From contig NZ_FOTP01000002.1 in the NCBI RefSeq assembly GCF_900114605.1, forward strand, positions 992,001 through 1,056,000: a DNA stretch of 64,000 nt. Reading direction: 5' to 3'. Source of the stretch: Bradyrhizobium sp. NFR13 (GTDB lineage: Bacteria; Pseudomonadota; Alphaproteobacteria; Rhizobiales; Xanthobacteraceae). The notes under the pieces were generated by a model. That model was not told the DNA's origin. It saw only the letters and a program-made list of their open reading frames with translations, and ran no database searches. Every line of letters starts with the position of its first letter. Within the stretch, counting starts at the first letter, position 1. Both the position numbers and the translations under genes were made by a program. Of the stretch, positions 52,050 through 61,455 are shown piece by piece.

Positions 52050-52205
52050 CGTCATTCCGGGAAGCAGCTGGCTCTTGCCGGATGCGAACCCGGAATCCCG
52101 AAATGGAATCCACCTCTCCGCCGCCCGGAATTGCGGGGCGATTACACGTTGAGATTCCGGGTTCGGTCCCGTCGCCTGCGGCAACGGTCTCGCCCCCGGA
52201 ATGAC
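52050..52205. repeat. Intergenic palindromic repeat (CGTCATTCCGGG type)
   Basis: Starts CGTCATTCCGGG and ends CCCCCGGAATGAC, with inner arms GCGAACCCGGAATC and GATTCCGGGTTCG. It lies between convergent panC and the ferredoxin oxidoreductase gene. It is the third copy of the family seen at 848 and 39228. Confidence 0.75.
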
Positions 52206-52237
52206 AGGGTGGGACGCTCAGCCACGCCCGTACATAG

Positions 52238-55200
52238 CTACTCCGCTGCGACCTGGCGCGGCACCGGCGGCGGATTGGCGAGGTCCTTGGCGAGTTCGGC
52301 ATAGCGCACCTTGGCCGCCTGCACCGAGGCTTCCTTCACCGGACCGTAGCCGCGAATGCTGTCGGGCAGCGAGAGGAGCTGCACGGCCGTATCCACCGTG
52401 AGCGGCGACAGCAGGTTCAGCACCGTCGCAACGTCCTTCTCGTAACCGGCGATCAGATCGCGCTCCAGCTTGCGGTCGGCGCTATAGCCGAACACATCCA
52501 GCGGCGTGCCGCGCAGGCCACGCAGCTTCGCCAGAATGCGAAACAGCGGCAGCATCCAGGCGCCGAAGGCGCGCTTCTTCGGGCGCCCCGATGCATCGGT
52601 ACCCGGCAACATCGGCGGCGCGAGATTGAAGCTGATCTTGACGTCGCCCTCGAACTGATCGCGCAACTGCTTTTCGAACTTGCCGTCGGTATAGAGCCGC
52701 GCGACCTCGTATTCGTCCTTGTAGGCGAGCAGCTTGGCATAGTTGATCGCCACCGCACGCGGCAGTTCATCGTCATAGCCGCCGCGCATGGCGGCTTCGC
52801 GCACCAGATCGACCATCGCCTGGTAGCGCTCGGCGAGCTTGGCACTCTGATAGTCGGTGAGCAGTCCGCTACGATGGGCAACGATCTCATCGAGGCTCAT
52901 CTCATCCAGCGTCTTTGGCGCGATGGTCTCATCGGCGCCCTTGAGCATATTGGCGAGCCGTGCCGGATCGGCGGCGGCAAGACGGCCAAGCTGGAACGCC
53001 AGCATGTTCATCTTGATCGAGACGCCATTGAGCTCGATGGCCTGTTCGATGGACGCTGCCTGCAGCGGCAGCAGCCCCTGCTGATAGGCAAAGCCCATCA
53101 TCATCATGTTGGTGGCGATGGAATCGCCAAGCAGCGCTTCGGCCGCTTTGGTGAAGTCGAGGAATGTCGATTCCTTGCGCAGCGACATTTCCAGCACGTT
53201 GTTGACCTTGCGGGACTGGAAATTGAAGTCGCGGTTGCGCACGAAATCCGCGATCGGAATGAGATGGGTGTTGACGATGCCAGTGGTGCGCGAGCTCTCG
53301 CAGAGCGAGATCGTATCCTTGGCAATGGCCACCACTTCATCGGCCGCGATCAGGACATCCGCTGTGCCGGTGACGATGCGCGAGCAGGTGACGTCGCCAG
53401 TGTCGTTGGCGAGACGCACATGGCTGAGCACCGCGCCGCCCTTCTGCGCGAGGCCGGACATGTCGAGGATCATCGAGGCCTTGCCTTCGATATGCGCGGC
53501 CATGCCGAGCAGCGCACCGATGGTCAGCACGCCGGTGCCACCGACGCCGCCGACGGCGACATTATAGGGCTTGTCGAGCGTTGGCCGCGTGGCCGGCTCC
53601 GGCAATATACCGATGGCGCCGAGTTCGACCGGCGCCTTGCGCTTCAGCTTGCCGCCATCGACCGTGACGAAGGACGGGCAAAAGCCCTTGAGGCACGAAT
53701 AGTCCTTGTTGCAGGACGACTGGTTGATGGTGCGCTTGCGACCCAATGCGGTCTCCAGCGGCTCCACCGAAATGCAGTTCGACTGCACCGAGCAATCGCC
53801 GCAGCCTTCGCAGACTGCCGGGTTGATGAGCACGCGGCGCTGCGGGTCTTCCAGAATGCCCTTCTTGCGGCGGCGACGCTTCTCCGCGGCGCAGGTCTGT
53901 ACGAACACGATGGCCGAGCAACCTGGCACGTCGCGTAGCGTCTTCATCACGTTGTCGAGTTCGTCGCGATGCGCCAGCTTCACGCCCGGCGCAATGGTGT
54001 TGGCGGGATAGGCATCGGGATTCTCCGACACGAGATAGATCTCGCGAATGCCCTCGCTGTGGAGCTGGAACGTGATCTTCTGCGGCGACAGGTCACCGTC
54101 ATGGTGCTGACCACCGGTCATCGCCACGGCATCGTTGTAGAGGATCTTGTAAGTGATGTTCGCCTTGGAGGCGATCGACTGGCGGATCGCCAGCGAACCG
54201 GAATGGAAGTATGTGCCGTCGCCGAGATTGGCGAAGATATGCTTCTCCTTGGTGAACGGCGCAATGCCGGTCCACGGCACGCCCTCGCCGCCCATATGGG
54301 TGAAGGTCTCGGTGGAGCGATCCATCCACAGTGACATGAAGTGGCAGCCAATGCCGGCAAGCGCGCGCGAGCCCTCCGGGACCTTGGTCGAGGTGTTGTG
54401 CGGACAGCCCGAGCAGAAATACGGCGTGCGCGTGATCGGCACGACGTTCTGGACCTGCGAGGCCTCGCGGCCGTGAAACCAGTCGGCCTTGGCGCGCAGC
54501 AGCGCTGCGATCTCCGGATCGATCTCCATCGCCAGCAGGCGATCCACCAGCGAGGTCGCGACCTTGGCGACGCTCAGCTCTTCGGCGAATGGCAGGAAGC
54601 GATGATCGTGGGAATCCATCTTGCCGACGATGCGTGGCCGCACATCGTCGCGCCAGTTGAACAGCTCCTGCTTGACCTGGTTTTCGACGATCTCGCGGCG
54701 CTCCTCGACGATGAAGATCTCATCGAGACCTACCGCGAATTTGCGCACGCCTTCCGGCTCCAGCGGCCACGGCATGCCGATCTTGTAGAGTCGCAGACCA
54801 ATCTTCGCGGCCACCTCCTCGGTAATCCCCAGCTCGCGGAGTGCCTGACGCACGTCCTCATAGCTCTTGCCGGACGCCATGATGCCGAAGCGCGCATTCG
54901 GCGAGTCCATGGTGACACGGTTGATGTTGTTGGCGCGCGCGAAAGCGATGGCCGCAAAGCCCTTGTAATCCTGCAGACGACGATCCTGCACATAGCGGTC
55001 GTCCGGCCATCGCAGGTTCAGACCATCCGGCGGCAGTTCGAAATCGGTGGGAATATTGAACGGCGTCATCTCGTCGTTGAGGTTGATCTCCGCCGTGGTC
55101 TCCACGGTTTCGGTGATCACCTTCATGCCGACCCAGCAGCCGGAATAGCGCGACATCGCAATGCCGAGCAGGCCCATCTCGATCATCTCGTGGATGCTCG

Positions 55201-55726
55201 AAGGATAAAGATAGGGCATCAGCGCCGAGATGAAGGCATGGTCGGACTGATGCGGAACGGTCGAGGACTTGGCGCCGTGATCGTCGCCGGCGAGACAGAG
55301 CACGCCACCGAATTTCGCGGAGCCGGCAGCATTGCCATGACGGAAGACGTCGCCGCAGCGATCGACGCCGGGGCCCTTGCCGTACCAGATGCCGACCACG
55401 CCATCATATTCGGCGCCGGGCGAGAGATTGAGCTGCTGGGTGCCCCAGATCGCGGTGGCTGCGAGATCTTCGTTGACGCCGGGCTGGAATTTGACGCCGT
55501 ACTGATCGAGATGTTTGCGCGCCGCCACGAGCTGCTGGTCGTAGCCGCCGAGTGGCGAGCCGCGATAGCCGGTAACGAAGGCTGCCGTGTTCAGACCCGC
55601 CGCGCGGTCCCTGCGGACCTGCGCCATCGGCAGTCGCACCAGCGCCTGAATGCCGGTCAGGAAGATGTGGCCAGAGCCCTGGGTGTATTTCTGATCGAGA
55701 CTGATCGCGCCTTGATTAATTCCCAT
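52238..55726 (-). CDS. Indolepyruvate ferredoxin oxidoreductase, fused alpha-beta type
   Basis: A 1162-residue fusion enzyme that converts arylpyruvates to aryl-acetyl-CoA with ferredoxin and TPP. Order: pyrimidine/TPP-binding regions ('AFVTGYRGSPLGGYDQQL' near 49, 'NLGDGTYFHSGSLAIRQS' near 500), ferredoxin Cys motifs ('CEGCGDCSVQSNC' and 'CNKDYSCLKGFCPSF', about 635-690), then the gamma domain ('VGGVGGTGVLTIGALLGMAA'). It lacks a separate IorB because both parts are in one chain, as usual in alphaproteobacteria. ATG 55726; GGTGGA directly before. It probably serves aromatic amino-acid catabolism. Confidence 0.92.
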   Translation of the reverse strand: MGINQGAISLDQKYTQGSGHIFLTGIQALVRLPMAQVRRDRAAGLNTAAFVTGYRGSPLGGYDQQLVAARKHLDQYGVKFQPGVNEDLAATAIWGTQQLNLSPGAEYDGVVGIWYGKGPGVDRCGDVFRHGNAAGSAKFGGVLCLAGDDHGAKSSTVPHQSDHAFISALMPYLYPSSIHEMIEMGLLGIAMSRYSGCWVGMKVITETVETTAEINLNDEMTPFNIPTDFELPPDGLNLRWPDDRYVQDRRLQDYKGFAAIAFARANNINRVTMDSPNARFGIMASGKSYEDVRQALRELGITEEVAAKIGLRLYKIGMPWPLEPEGVRKFAVGLDEIFIVEERREIVENQVKQELFNWRDDVRPRIVGKMDSHDHRFLPFAEELSVAKVATSLVDRLLAMEIDPEIAALLRAKADWFHGREASQVQNVVPITRTPYFCSGCPHNTSTKVPEGSRALAGIGCHFMSLWMDRSTETFTHMGGEGVPWTGIAPFTKEKHIFANLGDGTYFHSGSLAIRQSIASKANITYKILYNDAVAMTGGQHHDGDLSPQKITFQLHSEGIREIYLVSENPDAYPANTIAPGVKLAHRDELDNVMKTLRDVPGCSAIVFVQTCAAEKRRRRKKGILEDPQRRVLINPAVCEGCGDCSVQSNCISVEPLETALGRKRTINQSSCNKDYSCLKGFCPSFVTVDGGKLKRKAPVELGAIGILPEPATRPTLDKPYNVAVGGVGGTGVLTIGALLGMAAHIEGKASMILDMSGLAQKGGAVLSHVRLANDTGDVTCSRIVTGTADVLIAADEVVAIAKDTISLCESSRTTGIVNTHLIPIADFVRNRDFNFQSRKVNNVLEMSLRKESTFLDFTKAAEALLGDSIATNMMMMGFAYQQGLLPLQAASIEQAIELNGVSIKMNMLAFQLGRLAAADPARLANMLKGADETIAPKTLDEMSLDEIVAHRSGLLTDYQSAKLAERYQAMVDLVREAAMRGGYDDELPRAVAINYAKLLAYKDEYEVARLYTDGKFEKQLRDQFEGDVKISFNLAPPMLPGTDASGRPKKRAFGAWMLPLFRILAKLRGLRGTPLDVFGYSADRKLERDLIAGYEKDVATVLNLLSPLTVDTAVQLLSLPDSIRGYGPVKEASVQAAKVRYAELAKDLANPPPVPRQVAAE

Positions 55727-56026
55727 TCCACCCTCGTCACTGCGGCCTCTGAACTGTCGCCCGGGGCTATCGCCCCGGACTTGCGTCGTCCGGCCTGCTC
55801 GCGCCTATTATCTGGGGTCGTTCGACTCCCTTAGAAACAGTCTATGTTGGATTTTGAACGGGACGCACCACAATTCTGGGCAATGGAGCCCCGCGTCCAA
55901 AGAACGCAATTTCGTAATGAATGCGGCCGGTAGGCTTGTCACGTTGTGTCGCCGCAAAGGCCTTTGGCGCAAGGACGTAACGGCTTCACGCTGCAGTGCG
56001 ATGCAGCACAAACTGCCAAAGGAGGC
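55727..56026. other. 300-bp region upstream of the ferredoxin oxidoreductase gene
   Basis: No gene is supported. It contains the promoter zone of the gene at 55726 and, on the right, the 3' end of the receiver gene. A direct-palindrome CTGCAGTGCGATGCAG is present at 55991-56006. Confidence 0.45.
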
Positions 56027-56392
56027 TCAGGCCTCGCCCGGGAATATCTCGCTGATGATCTTCATCAGATCGGCCTCGCGAAACGGCTTGCGCAGATAGG
56101 CGCGAAAACGCCCTGCCCGGTCGCGCACGACATGCTCCAGCAACGAGGTCATGACGACCACCGGAATTCCGCTCAGCCGCTCGTCCTGCCCCATCGCTGC
56201 AATCAGGCCGGCGCCGTCGAGGAACGGCATCATGAAATCGGTAAGCACCAGATCGGGCGTGTCCCGATGCAGAATGTCGAGCGCCTCACGGCCGTTGCCG
56301 GCTACGAGGACATTGAAGGCATATTCGCTCAACAGGACTTCGAGCCAGTCGGCGATCGCCCATTCGTCCTCGACAATCAGGACAGTTCGCAC
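56027..56392 (-). CDS. Single-domain response regulator downstream of the KaiC-like gene
   Basis: A 121-residue receiver: phospho-acceptor Asp52 ('LVLTDFMMPFLDG'), 'VVVMTSLLEHVV' (Thr switch) and 'YLRKPFREADLM' (Lys). There is no output domain. It starts 2 bp after the KaiC-like gene stop, GTG 56392, with GGAG inside the end of that gene, so they are translationally coupled. It probably receives phosphate from a histidine kinase that is not in this window; the tight coupling suggests that it works with the KaiC-like ATPase. Confidence 0.9.
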   Translation of the reverse strand: MRTVLIVEDEWAIADWLEVLLSEYAFNVLVAGNGREALDILHRDTPDLVLTDFMMPFLDGAGLIAAMGQDERLSGIPVVVMTSLLEHVVRDRAGRFRAYLRKPFREADLMKIISEIFPGEA

Positions 56393-56394
56393 CG

Positions 56395-57882
56395 CTATTC
56401 TCCAGTCAACTTAAGATCCGTCGATGGAGTTGGTGCAGGTCCCTGACTAGAAATGTCCCTGAGGATGCGCTCCGCGCTCTGGAAATCGGCATCGAGAACG
56501 ATGCCGCCGTCGAGAATTTCAAAGCGGCGCATGCGCATATCGGTCCGGCGGTCACGCGATTTCAGAATGGTCATCAGACGATGGTTTTCCGAGCGCAAGG
56601 CTGCGAGATGCAGCGCGATGATGTTCTCGGCAACCGCCGAGAGACCCGTCTGGTTGACGCCCTTGAGCGGCTGCCCGGGTGTCATGCCAGCGTGGTCCGT
56701 TTCTGCGGTTGCCAGCGTGGTAACACCGAGTGCGCGCAACTCGTTGCACAGCGCCGACAAAAAAGAGCCGATGCGCTCCTTTTCGTCGGTGAGCTTCGAG
56801 AAGCCTTCGATGCCATCGATCACCAGACGGCGCACGCCGTTCTGCCTGATGGTCGAGAGCAGCTCGGTTGCGACCTCATCCAGCACGGCCTCGGTCTGCG
56901 GTCGCCACATCAGCATGATCTTGTCGCCACGCGCCTTCAGCGGCAGCTTGAGGCTTTCGGCCTTGATCCGCAGCGCCATGGGGTTCTCGTGAAAGCCGAA
57001 CAGCATGGCCTTCTCGTCTGCGGCACCACCGGTGAGGAACTGGAGGCCTGCGGTGGTCTTGCCGGAGCCGGAAGGTCCGAGCACCACAGTCACCGAATGC
57101 GTATCGACACCGCCGCCAAGCATCTTGTCGACGCCGGCGATGCCGACCGACACCATTGGACCGTCAGCGCTGTCCCAAACGCTGGGCGTCTCCAGCAACG
57201 CCTCGACGCGCGGATAGATCGCGTGGCCGCCGTCAGTGATGCGATAGGAGTGCTTGCCGCCCATGAACCAGGTGCCGCGCAATTTATGGACCTGCAGCGA
57301 ACGCTCGGCGCGGCGGCCATGCAGCGAGGTCTGCAGCTCGATCAGCCCGTCCACCATCGTGTGTTCAGGCGGATGCGCATCGGCATCGAAGGCGCTGGTG
57401 AGCAGGAACATGGTGCAGTTACTGAAAGCCGCCTGGGTCTGTAATTCGTGGATGAACTTCTTCAGCTCAAGTTCGGAGCGCGCCTTTTCATGCACGGTGA
57501 TGAGGCCATCGAGCACGAGGATGCTGGCCTTGCGGGTGCGGACCTCGCGGCGAACCACGTCCAGCAATCCGCGCAGCCCATCGTCTTCCAGCGTCTTGAA
57601 GGCGCCGACATAGGACATGCGATCCGGGATCGCCGCTTCATCGAAGAAGGTCATGCGCCGCATATGCCCGATCATGCGGGCATGGCTCTCGGCAAGCAGC
57701 GTGATGTAAAGTGCGTTACGTCCTTGCGCGGCCTGCGCGAAACAAATCTGGTTGCCCAGAATCGTCTTTCCGGCGCCCGGAGCGCCCTGAATGATGTAGA
57801 TGCCGCCGTCGAAAACGCCCCCGCCCAGGATCGCATCGAGACCCGGTACGCCGGTTGCAAACCGGCCGTTATCACCACTCAT
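56395..57882 (-). CDS. KaiC-like double RecA-fold ATPase
   Basis: A 495-residue protein with two KaiC domains. CI has Walker A 'GAPGAGKT' (33-40) and CII 'GPSGSGKT' (about 265). Relative to cyanobacterial KaiC, the CII phosphosite pair Ser431-Thr432 corresponds to Ser415-Ala416 ('TGLSAVAENII'), so only the Ser remains. The catalytic glutamate pairs are changed to Ala-Glu ('LLAESHARMIG') and His-Glu ('GFHENPMAL'). kaiA and kaiB are not nearby. A regulatory ATPase rather than a full clock is more likely. ATG 57882; operon with the receiver at 56027. Confidence 0.82.
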   Translation of the reverse strand: MSGDNGRFATGVPGLDAILGGGVFDGGIYIIQGAPGAGKTILGNQICFAQAAQGRNALYITLLAESHARMIGHMRRMTFFDEAAIPDRMSYVGAFKTLEDDGLRGLLDVVRREVRTRKASILVLDGLITVHEKARSELELKKFIHELQTQAAFSNCTMFLLTSAFDADAHPPEHTMVDGLIELQTSLHGRRAERSLQVHKLRGTWFMGGKHSYRITDGGHAIYPRVEALLETPSVWDSADGPMVSVGIAGVDKMLGGGVDTHSVTVVLGPSGSGKTTAGLQFLTGGAADEKAMLFGFHENPMALRIKAESLKLPLKARGDKIMLMWRPQTEAVLDEVATELLSTIRQNGVRRLVIDGIEGFSKLTDEKERIGSFLSALCNELRALGVTTLATAETDHAGMTPGQPLKGVNQTGLSAVAENIIALHLAALRSENHRLMTILKSRDRRTDMRMRRFEILDGGIVLDADFQSAERILRDISSQGPAPTPSTDLKLTGE

Positions 57883-58089
57883 TCCCAAACTGCCCCTAAC
57901 GTGTCACCTATGCCGGTGAGATGTTGAAACGCGTCGGGGAGCGGTGGGTTCCAAAGCTTTATCAGAAATATTTCGAAATGCTGCCTCTCAGCAAGGCAGC
58001 ATCCCGCTATTGGCGCCCCCGAAACGGAACATTGGCCTTTACGGGCCATTGCTGTCCGGTCACCCTGACAACAGGCATGGAGGACGGAA

Positions 58090-58341
58090 ATGAATCAGAA
58101 GCTGAATACATGGACGTCGCAGCCTGAACTCGCCGGCAACGATATGGCGCGGACGAGTGACGGTTCTTATCATCCGGATTGCGGCGAAGCGCATGATCAC
58201 AAGCCGACCAAGGCCATCATCGGCGTGGGACTACTCGTGGTACTGAGTTTCCTGCTCTATGAATTCAACGGCAAGGTGTCCAAGACGCACACGTCAGCGA
58301 CCCCGCCTGCGCAGCACCAGAGTTTCGCGGCTAACCGCTAG
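58090..58341 (+). CDS. Small single-span membrane protein of unknown function
   Basis: An 83-residue protein with one membrane helix ('AIIGVGLLVVLSFLLYEF', about 43-60), a His/Asp-rich N-terminal side ('HPDCGEAHDH') and a short hydrophilic C-terminal tail. The family is not recognised. ATG 58090 has an excellent GGAGGACGGAA just before it, which supports translation. It ends convergent with and overlapping the formyltransferase-like gene by 4 bp. Confidence 0.72.
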   Translation: MNQKLNTWTSQPELAGNDMARTSDGSYHPDCGEAHDHKPTKAIIGVGLLVVLSFLLYEFNGKVSKTHTSATPPAQHQSFAANR

Positions 58342-59042
58342 GCTTCAACAGCTTCGTCCGCAACAGCGCTCTCAGTCTCGGACACGATAACCCGAAACTG
58401 GAAACCGTGCAGACCGATGGTCGGCACAATGCCGAAATGGTCTGTGCGGAGGACTTTGACCCGATGCTGAAGTTCGTTTTTCTCGGTGTTTACCGGGATA
58501 TCGGTGATCTGCTCATAGGTCTTGCGTGTGTGGCGCTTGTTACCCCAGCGCAGCGCGCGCTCGATTAGCAGCTCCGGCTGTGTGGCCAGGACACGCGCCA
58601 TGCGCCAGAAAGTCTGCACCAGCTTCGTATAGGCAATCTCTTCTAGACCCGCGACACTGATATCCGCCGGAATTGGGAACGCCTCGACATCCACGATCGG
58701 TCCGGCATCGACACGTGCAATCATGCGATGGACCGTGCAGCCGAAGTCGGTCGCGTGATCGTGGAGCGCAGAATAGGCCGGGGCCCAGCCGGGATATTGC
58801 GGCGGGCCGGGATGGAAATTGTAGGCGCCAAAGCCAAGCTGATCGAGCACCGCGCCGGGGACGATCACGCCAGTAGTGAACGAAATCATCCGCGCCCGAC
58901 CCAGCCAGTCGGGTTCGATCGCCGCCAGATCTTCAGCTGTGAAAACAGGAAGGACCGTGAGGGCCGGATTGTGACCACGGAGCAAGGTTGTGAAGACCGA
59001 GTGCTCAGCAGGACCCGTCAGGAGGATAATCGTATCGAACAT
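58338..59042 (-). CDS. Formyltransferase-like enzyme
   Basis: A 234-residue protein related to the methionyl-tRNA/GAR formyltransferase hydrolase fold. 'YNFHPGPPQYPGWAPAYSAL' gives the HPGxxPxYxG loop (folate side) around residue 85, and 'FGCTVHRMIARVDAGPIVDVE' contains the conserved His and Asp. The acceptor is unknown; the C-terminal domain is short, so it is not Fmt. The start is put at ATG 59042 because the fold begins there, although its ribosome binding site is weak; 59141 is the outer limit. Confidence 0.72.
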   Translation of the reverse strand: MFDTIILLTGPAEHSVFTTLLRGHNPALTVLPVFTAEDLAAIEPDWLGRARMISFTTGVIVPGAVLDQLGFGAYNFHPGPPQYPGWAPAYSALHDHATDFGCTVHRMIARVDAGPIVDVEAFPIPADISVAGLEEIAYTKLVQTFWRMARVLATQPELLIERALRWGNKRHTRKTYEQITDIPVNTEKNELQHRVKVLRTDHFGIVPTIGLHGFQFRVIVSETESAVADEAVEA

Positions 59043-59221
59043 TCGGGCCGCCACGCGCTTCTGCGAATCAACAATCGCCACAGCGTCGCAGCCAGGCCTT
59101 AACATCTGATGAGCAGGCCAGATCGCGCTGCATTGCCGCATAGGGCGCGGCTCGGGAATGGCCCAATCGCGGGAACATGCACCTCCTCTGACGGTTGTTT
59201 GGCCGCACAGGAGGACACGAG

Positions 59222-59683
59222 ATGGCGAACACTCCCAATCCCAATGACCCGTATCGTCCGGATCCCGCTGATGACATCCGCAATCCAGTGCGGCTCGACA
59301 ATGAGCTGCAGGCCGATCCTGAACTCGCTGAAGGGCCCGCGAGCGGTAGCCGCGTGGCTATCTATGCACTTGGCGTTATTGTCTTGCTCGGCGCCGTATT
59401 CTACGGCCTGAACAGTACATCGATGAATCCGGGCGACGCGACGAAGAGCGCTTCCCAATCCACGCCGGCAACGCAGAGCAGTACGCCAAAGGCGCCAGCG
59501 CCAACCAATAACGTCGCGGATTCCTATTCGAAGCCGCCGGTAGCCCCCGGCGTGCGCGACGTAACGCCGACCAACAACCGGTCCGACGTCACCACCGGTG
59601 CGGCACCGGCACGGCCGCAAGCTCCGCAATCGGCTCCGACCGGCACCGAGATCGACGGCTCGAAGGGCGGCGCGCCGAAGTAA
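59222..59683 (+). CDS. Single-span membrane protein with Pro/Thr-rich tail
   Basis: A 153-residue protein with one membrane helix ('VAIYALGVIVLLGAVFYGL', about 46-64) and a long low-complexity Ala/Pro/Thr/Gln C-terminal part. Topology is likely N-in with a periplasmic tail. I do not recognise a family. Strong ribosome binding site: ACAGGAGGACACGAG before ATG 59222. Its design (short cytoplasmic part, disordered outside) resembles the small protein at 58090, but the sequences are unrelated. Confidence 0.78.
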   Translation: MANTPNPNDPYRPDPADDIRNPVRLDNELQADPELAEGPASGSRVAIYALGVIVLLGAVFYGLNSTSMNPGDATKSASQSTPATQSSTPKAPAPTNNVADSYSKPPVAPGVRDVTPTNNRSDVTTGAAPARPQAPQSAPTGTEIDGSKGGAPK

Positions 59684-59881
59684 CGGCGCCACCGGGCAGA
59701 CAAGGCTGCGGGCATCAACACCCGCGGCTTTGTTGCGCATGGACTCACGCTCCCCGGGAGCCGGTTTATTGCTGAAGTAGATCCGGTGACAGTCATCCGG
59801 AAAACGTGAAGATGCCGGCTTACCTTTGCCGCAATGCAGCCTGAAACCGCGCCGGACCTTCCTTATCCCGGAGCTTTTTCG

Positions 59882-60889
59882 ATGAACCGCCTGCTGCTCG
59901 CTGCGTTGATTGCAACCTTACCGTTCACCTCATCGCAAGCGGCCGAGCCTCCTGCAGCACGCGAGCCTTACGGCATCGGCCTCGAAGGCTTCCCCTATCC
60001 TTACCCCGTCAACATGCTGCCGCTGGTCAACGACGGCGAGCAGCTGCGCATGGCCTATATGGACGTGCCATCGACCAAGCCCAATGGTCGGACTGTGGTG
60101 TTGCTACATGGCCGCAATTTCCCGTCGAGCTACTGGGCGCCGGTGATCGGCACATTGAACGATGCCGGTTACCGCGTCGTGGTCCCCGATCAGATCGGCT
60201 TCGGCAAATCGTCCAAACCATCGGGCGACCTGCATTTCGACAGCCTCGCCCGCAACACCATCGCGCTGATGGATCACCTTGGAATTTCCAAATTCGACAT
60301 CGTCGCGCATTCGCTGGGTGGTATGCTGAGCGTCCGTATCGCGCGCGCCTATCCCGATCGCATCGATCATCTGCTGCTCGCGGCACCGATCGGACTTGAG
60401 GATTATCGCCTCTATGTGCCACCGACGCCGACCGAGAAAATCCTGGAGAACGAAGACAAGCTGACGGCGGAGGGCTACCGCAAGCAGCTCGAGCTGAACT
60501 ATTCGCTGAAGATGCAACCCGATCAGGTAACGCCCTTTATCGACGCGCGTTTCAACATCAAGGGGTCACCGGAATATCCGCGCTGGTTGCGCGCCTTCGT
60601 CAGTTCGGCGCAGATGATCTATCGCGAACCCGTGGCACACGAAATCCCGCTGATCGCCCTGCCGACCCTGTTCATCATGGGCGCCGACGATCACAACGCG
60701 CCGGGCAAGCCGAATGCGCCGGAAGCGTTGCGGCCAAAGATGGGCCAGAACGCCGATCTGGCAAAGGCGCTGGCGGCGAAGATGCCGAACGCGAAGGCCG
60801 AGGTGCTGCCGAACGCCGGCCATATCGTGTTTCTCGATGCACCGGCCAAATTCAACGAACTGATGTTGGGATTCCTCGCGGCGAAGTAG
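59882..60889 (+). CDS. Secreted alpha/beta hydrolase
   Basis: A 335-residue hydrolase with a signal peptide ('LLLAALIATLPFTSSQAAEP'). Catalytic features: oxyanion 'LLHGRNFPSSYW' (about 75), 'VVPDQIGFGKSSKP', nucleophile 'IVAHSLGGMLSVR' (Ser about 141), acid in 'FIMGADDHNAPG' and His in 'NAGHIVFLDAP' near the end. The substrate is unknown; esterase or haloalkane-type activities are both possible from the fold. ATG 59882 follows GGAGCTTTTTCG. Confidence 0.88.
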   Translation: MNRLLLAALIATLPFTSSQAAEPPAAREPYGIGLEGFPYPYPVNMLPLVNDGEQLRMAYMDVPSTKPNGRTVVLLHGRNFPSSYWAPVIGTLNDAGYRVVVPDQIGFGKSSKPSGDLHFDSLARNTIALMDHLGISKFDIVAHSLGGMLSVRIARAYPDRIDHLLLAAPIGLEDYRLYVPPTPTEKILENEDKLTAEGYRKQLELNYSLKMQPDQVTPFIDARFNIKGSPEYPRWLRAFVSSAQMIYREPVAHEIPLIALPTLFIMGADDHNAPGKPNAPEALRPKMGQNADLAKALAAKMPNAKAEVLPNAGHIVFLDAPAKFNELMLGFLAAK

Positions 60890-61077
60890 CAATTGCCGCG
60901 CCCTGCTACGCAGATATCCCGAAACATTCATGCTGTATTCAGGTCGAATCGGCTTAATCGTGCTGTGCAACGTTGATCCTCTGCAACTTTCTTGCCCTGT
61001 AAGAGTCTGCAGCGGGTGATGCGATGCCATCATTAATTCTCTGCGCCGCATCCCGGCGCCATCGAGGGAGAACACGA

Positions 61078-61335
61078 ATGAAGACGATCTTTGCGGCAGC
61101 CTTGTTTGCCGTTAGCGTCGGGGGCATCGGCGCCGCCAGCGCAATGCCTCTGGCTCCGCTGAGCGCTGCAGACACGGCAGGCGTGATTCAGGTCGCTCAG
61201 GGCTGCGGCCCCGGCTATGCCCGCGGTCCCTATGGCGGTTGCCGTCCGATGTTCCGCGGCCCGCCGCCGCGTGCCCGCTACTGCCCACCCGGCTTCTTCC
61301 GCAATCCCTACGGCCGCTGTATCCGCCGCTGGTGA
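61078..61335 (+). CDS. Small secreted Gly/Cys/Arg-rich protein (GCG_CRPN type)
   Basis: An 85-residue protein: signal peptide ('TIFAAALFAVSVGGIGAASA') and a mature part with 'VAQGCGPGYARGPYGGCRPM', the GCG_CRPN prefix, followed by a Pro/Arg/Cys tail ('CPPGFFRNPYGRCIRRW'). Four Cys can form two disulfides. Proteins of this kind are common in Bradyrhizobiaceae; function is unknown. ATG 61078 follows GAGGGAGAACACGA, and a terminator follows at 61360. Confidence 0.85.
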   Translation: MKTIFAAALFAVSVGGIGAASAMPLAPLSAADTAGVIQVAQGCGPGYARGPYGGCRPMFRGPPPRARYCPPGFFRNPYGRCIRRW

Positions 61336-61359
61336 TCGCTGCACAATCCTGATGACGAA

Positions 61360-61385
61360 AGCCCCGCCAATGGCGGGGCTTTTTG
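61360..61385 (+). terminator. Intrinsic terminator after the GCG_CRPN gene
   Basis: AGCCCCGCC-AAT-GGCGGGGCT followed by TTTTTG: a perfect 9-bp stem with T-tract, about 25 bp after the stop. Confidence 0.92.
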
Positions 61386-61455
61386 TTGCCCACGCGCCGG
61401 TTACAGCCGTCACATGAAGATGACAGAATGGCGCTTCGCTATTCTGGAGATCGTC

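Noticed and set aside
54341-55834. A 497-codon plus-strand frame opposite the ferredoxin oxidoreductase gene
   Set aside because: His/Arg/Asp-rich low-quality composition typical of shadow frames; the minus-strand gene is unambiguous.
49771-56006. GTGCGTCGCAC (49771-49781) and TGCGATGCA (55997-56005) as further PhaR-type operators
   Set aside because: Single copies of TGC-N3-GCA are expected many times by chance in 64 kb and neither sits on a recognisable promoter.
56395-57882. A complete Kai circadian clock
   Set aside because: No kaiA or kaiB in the window and changed phosphosite and catalytic residues.
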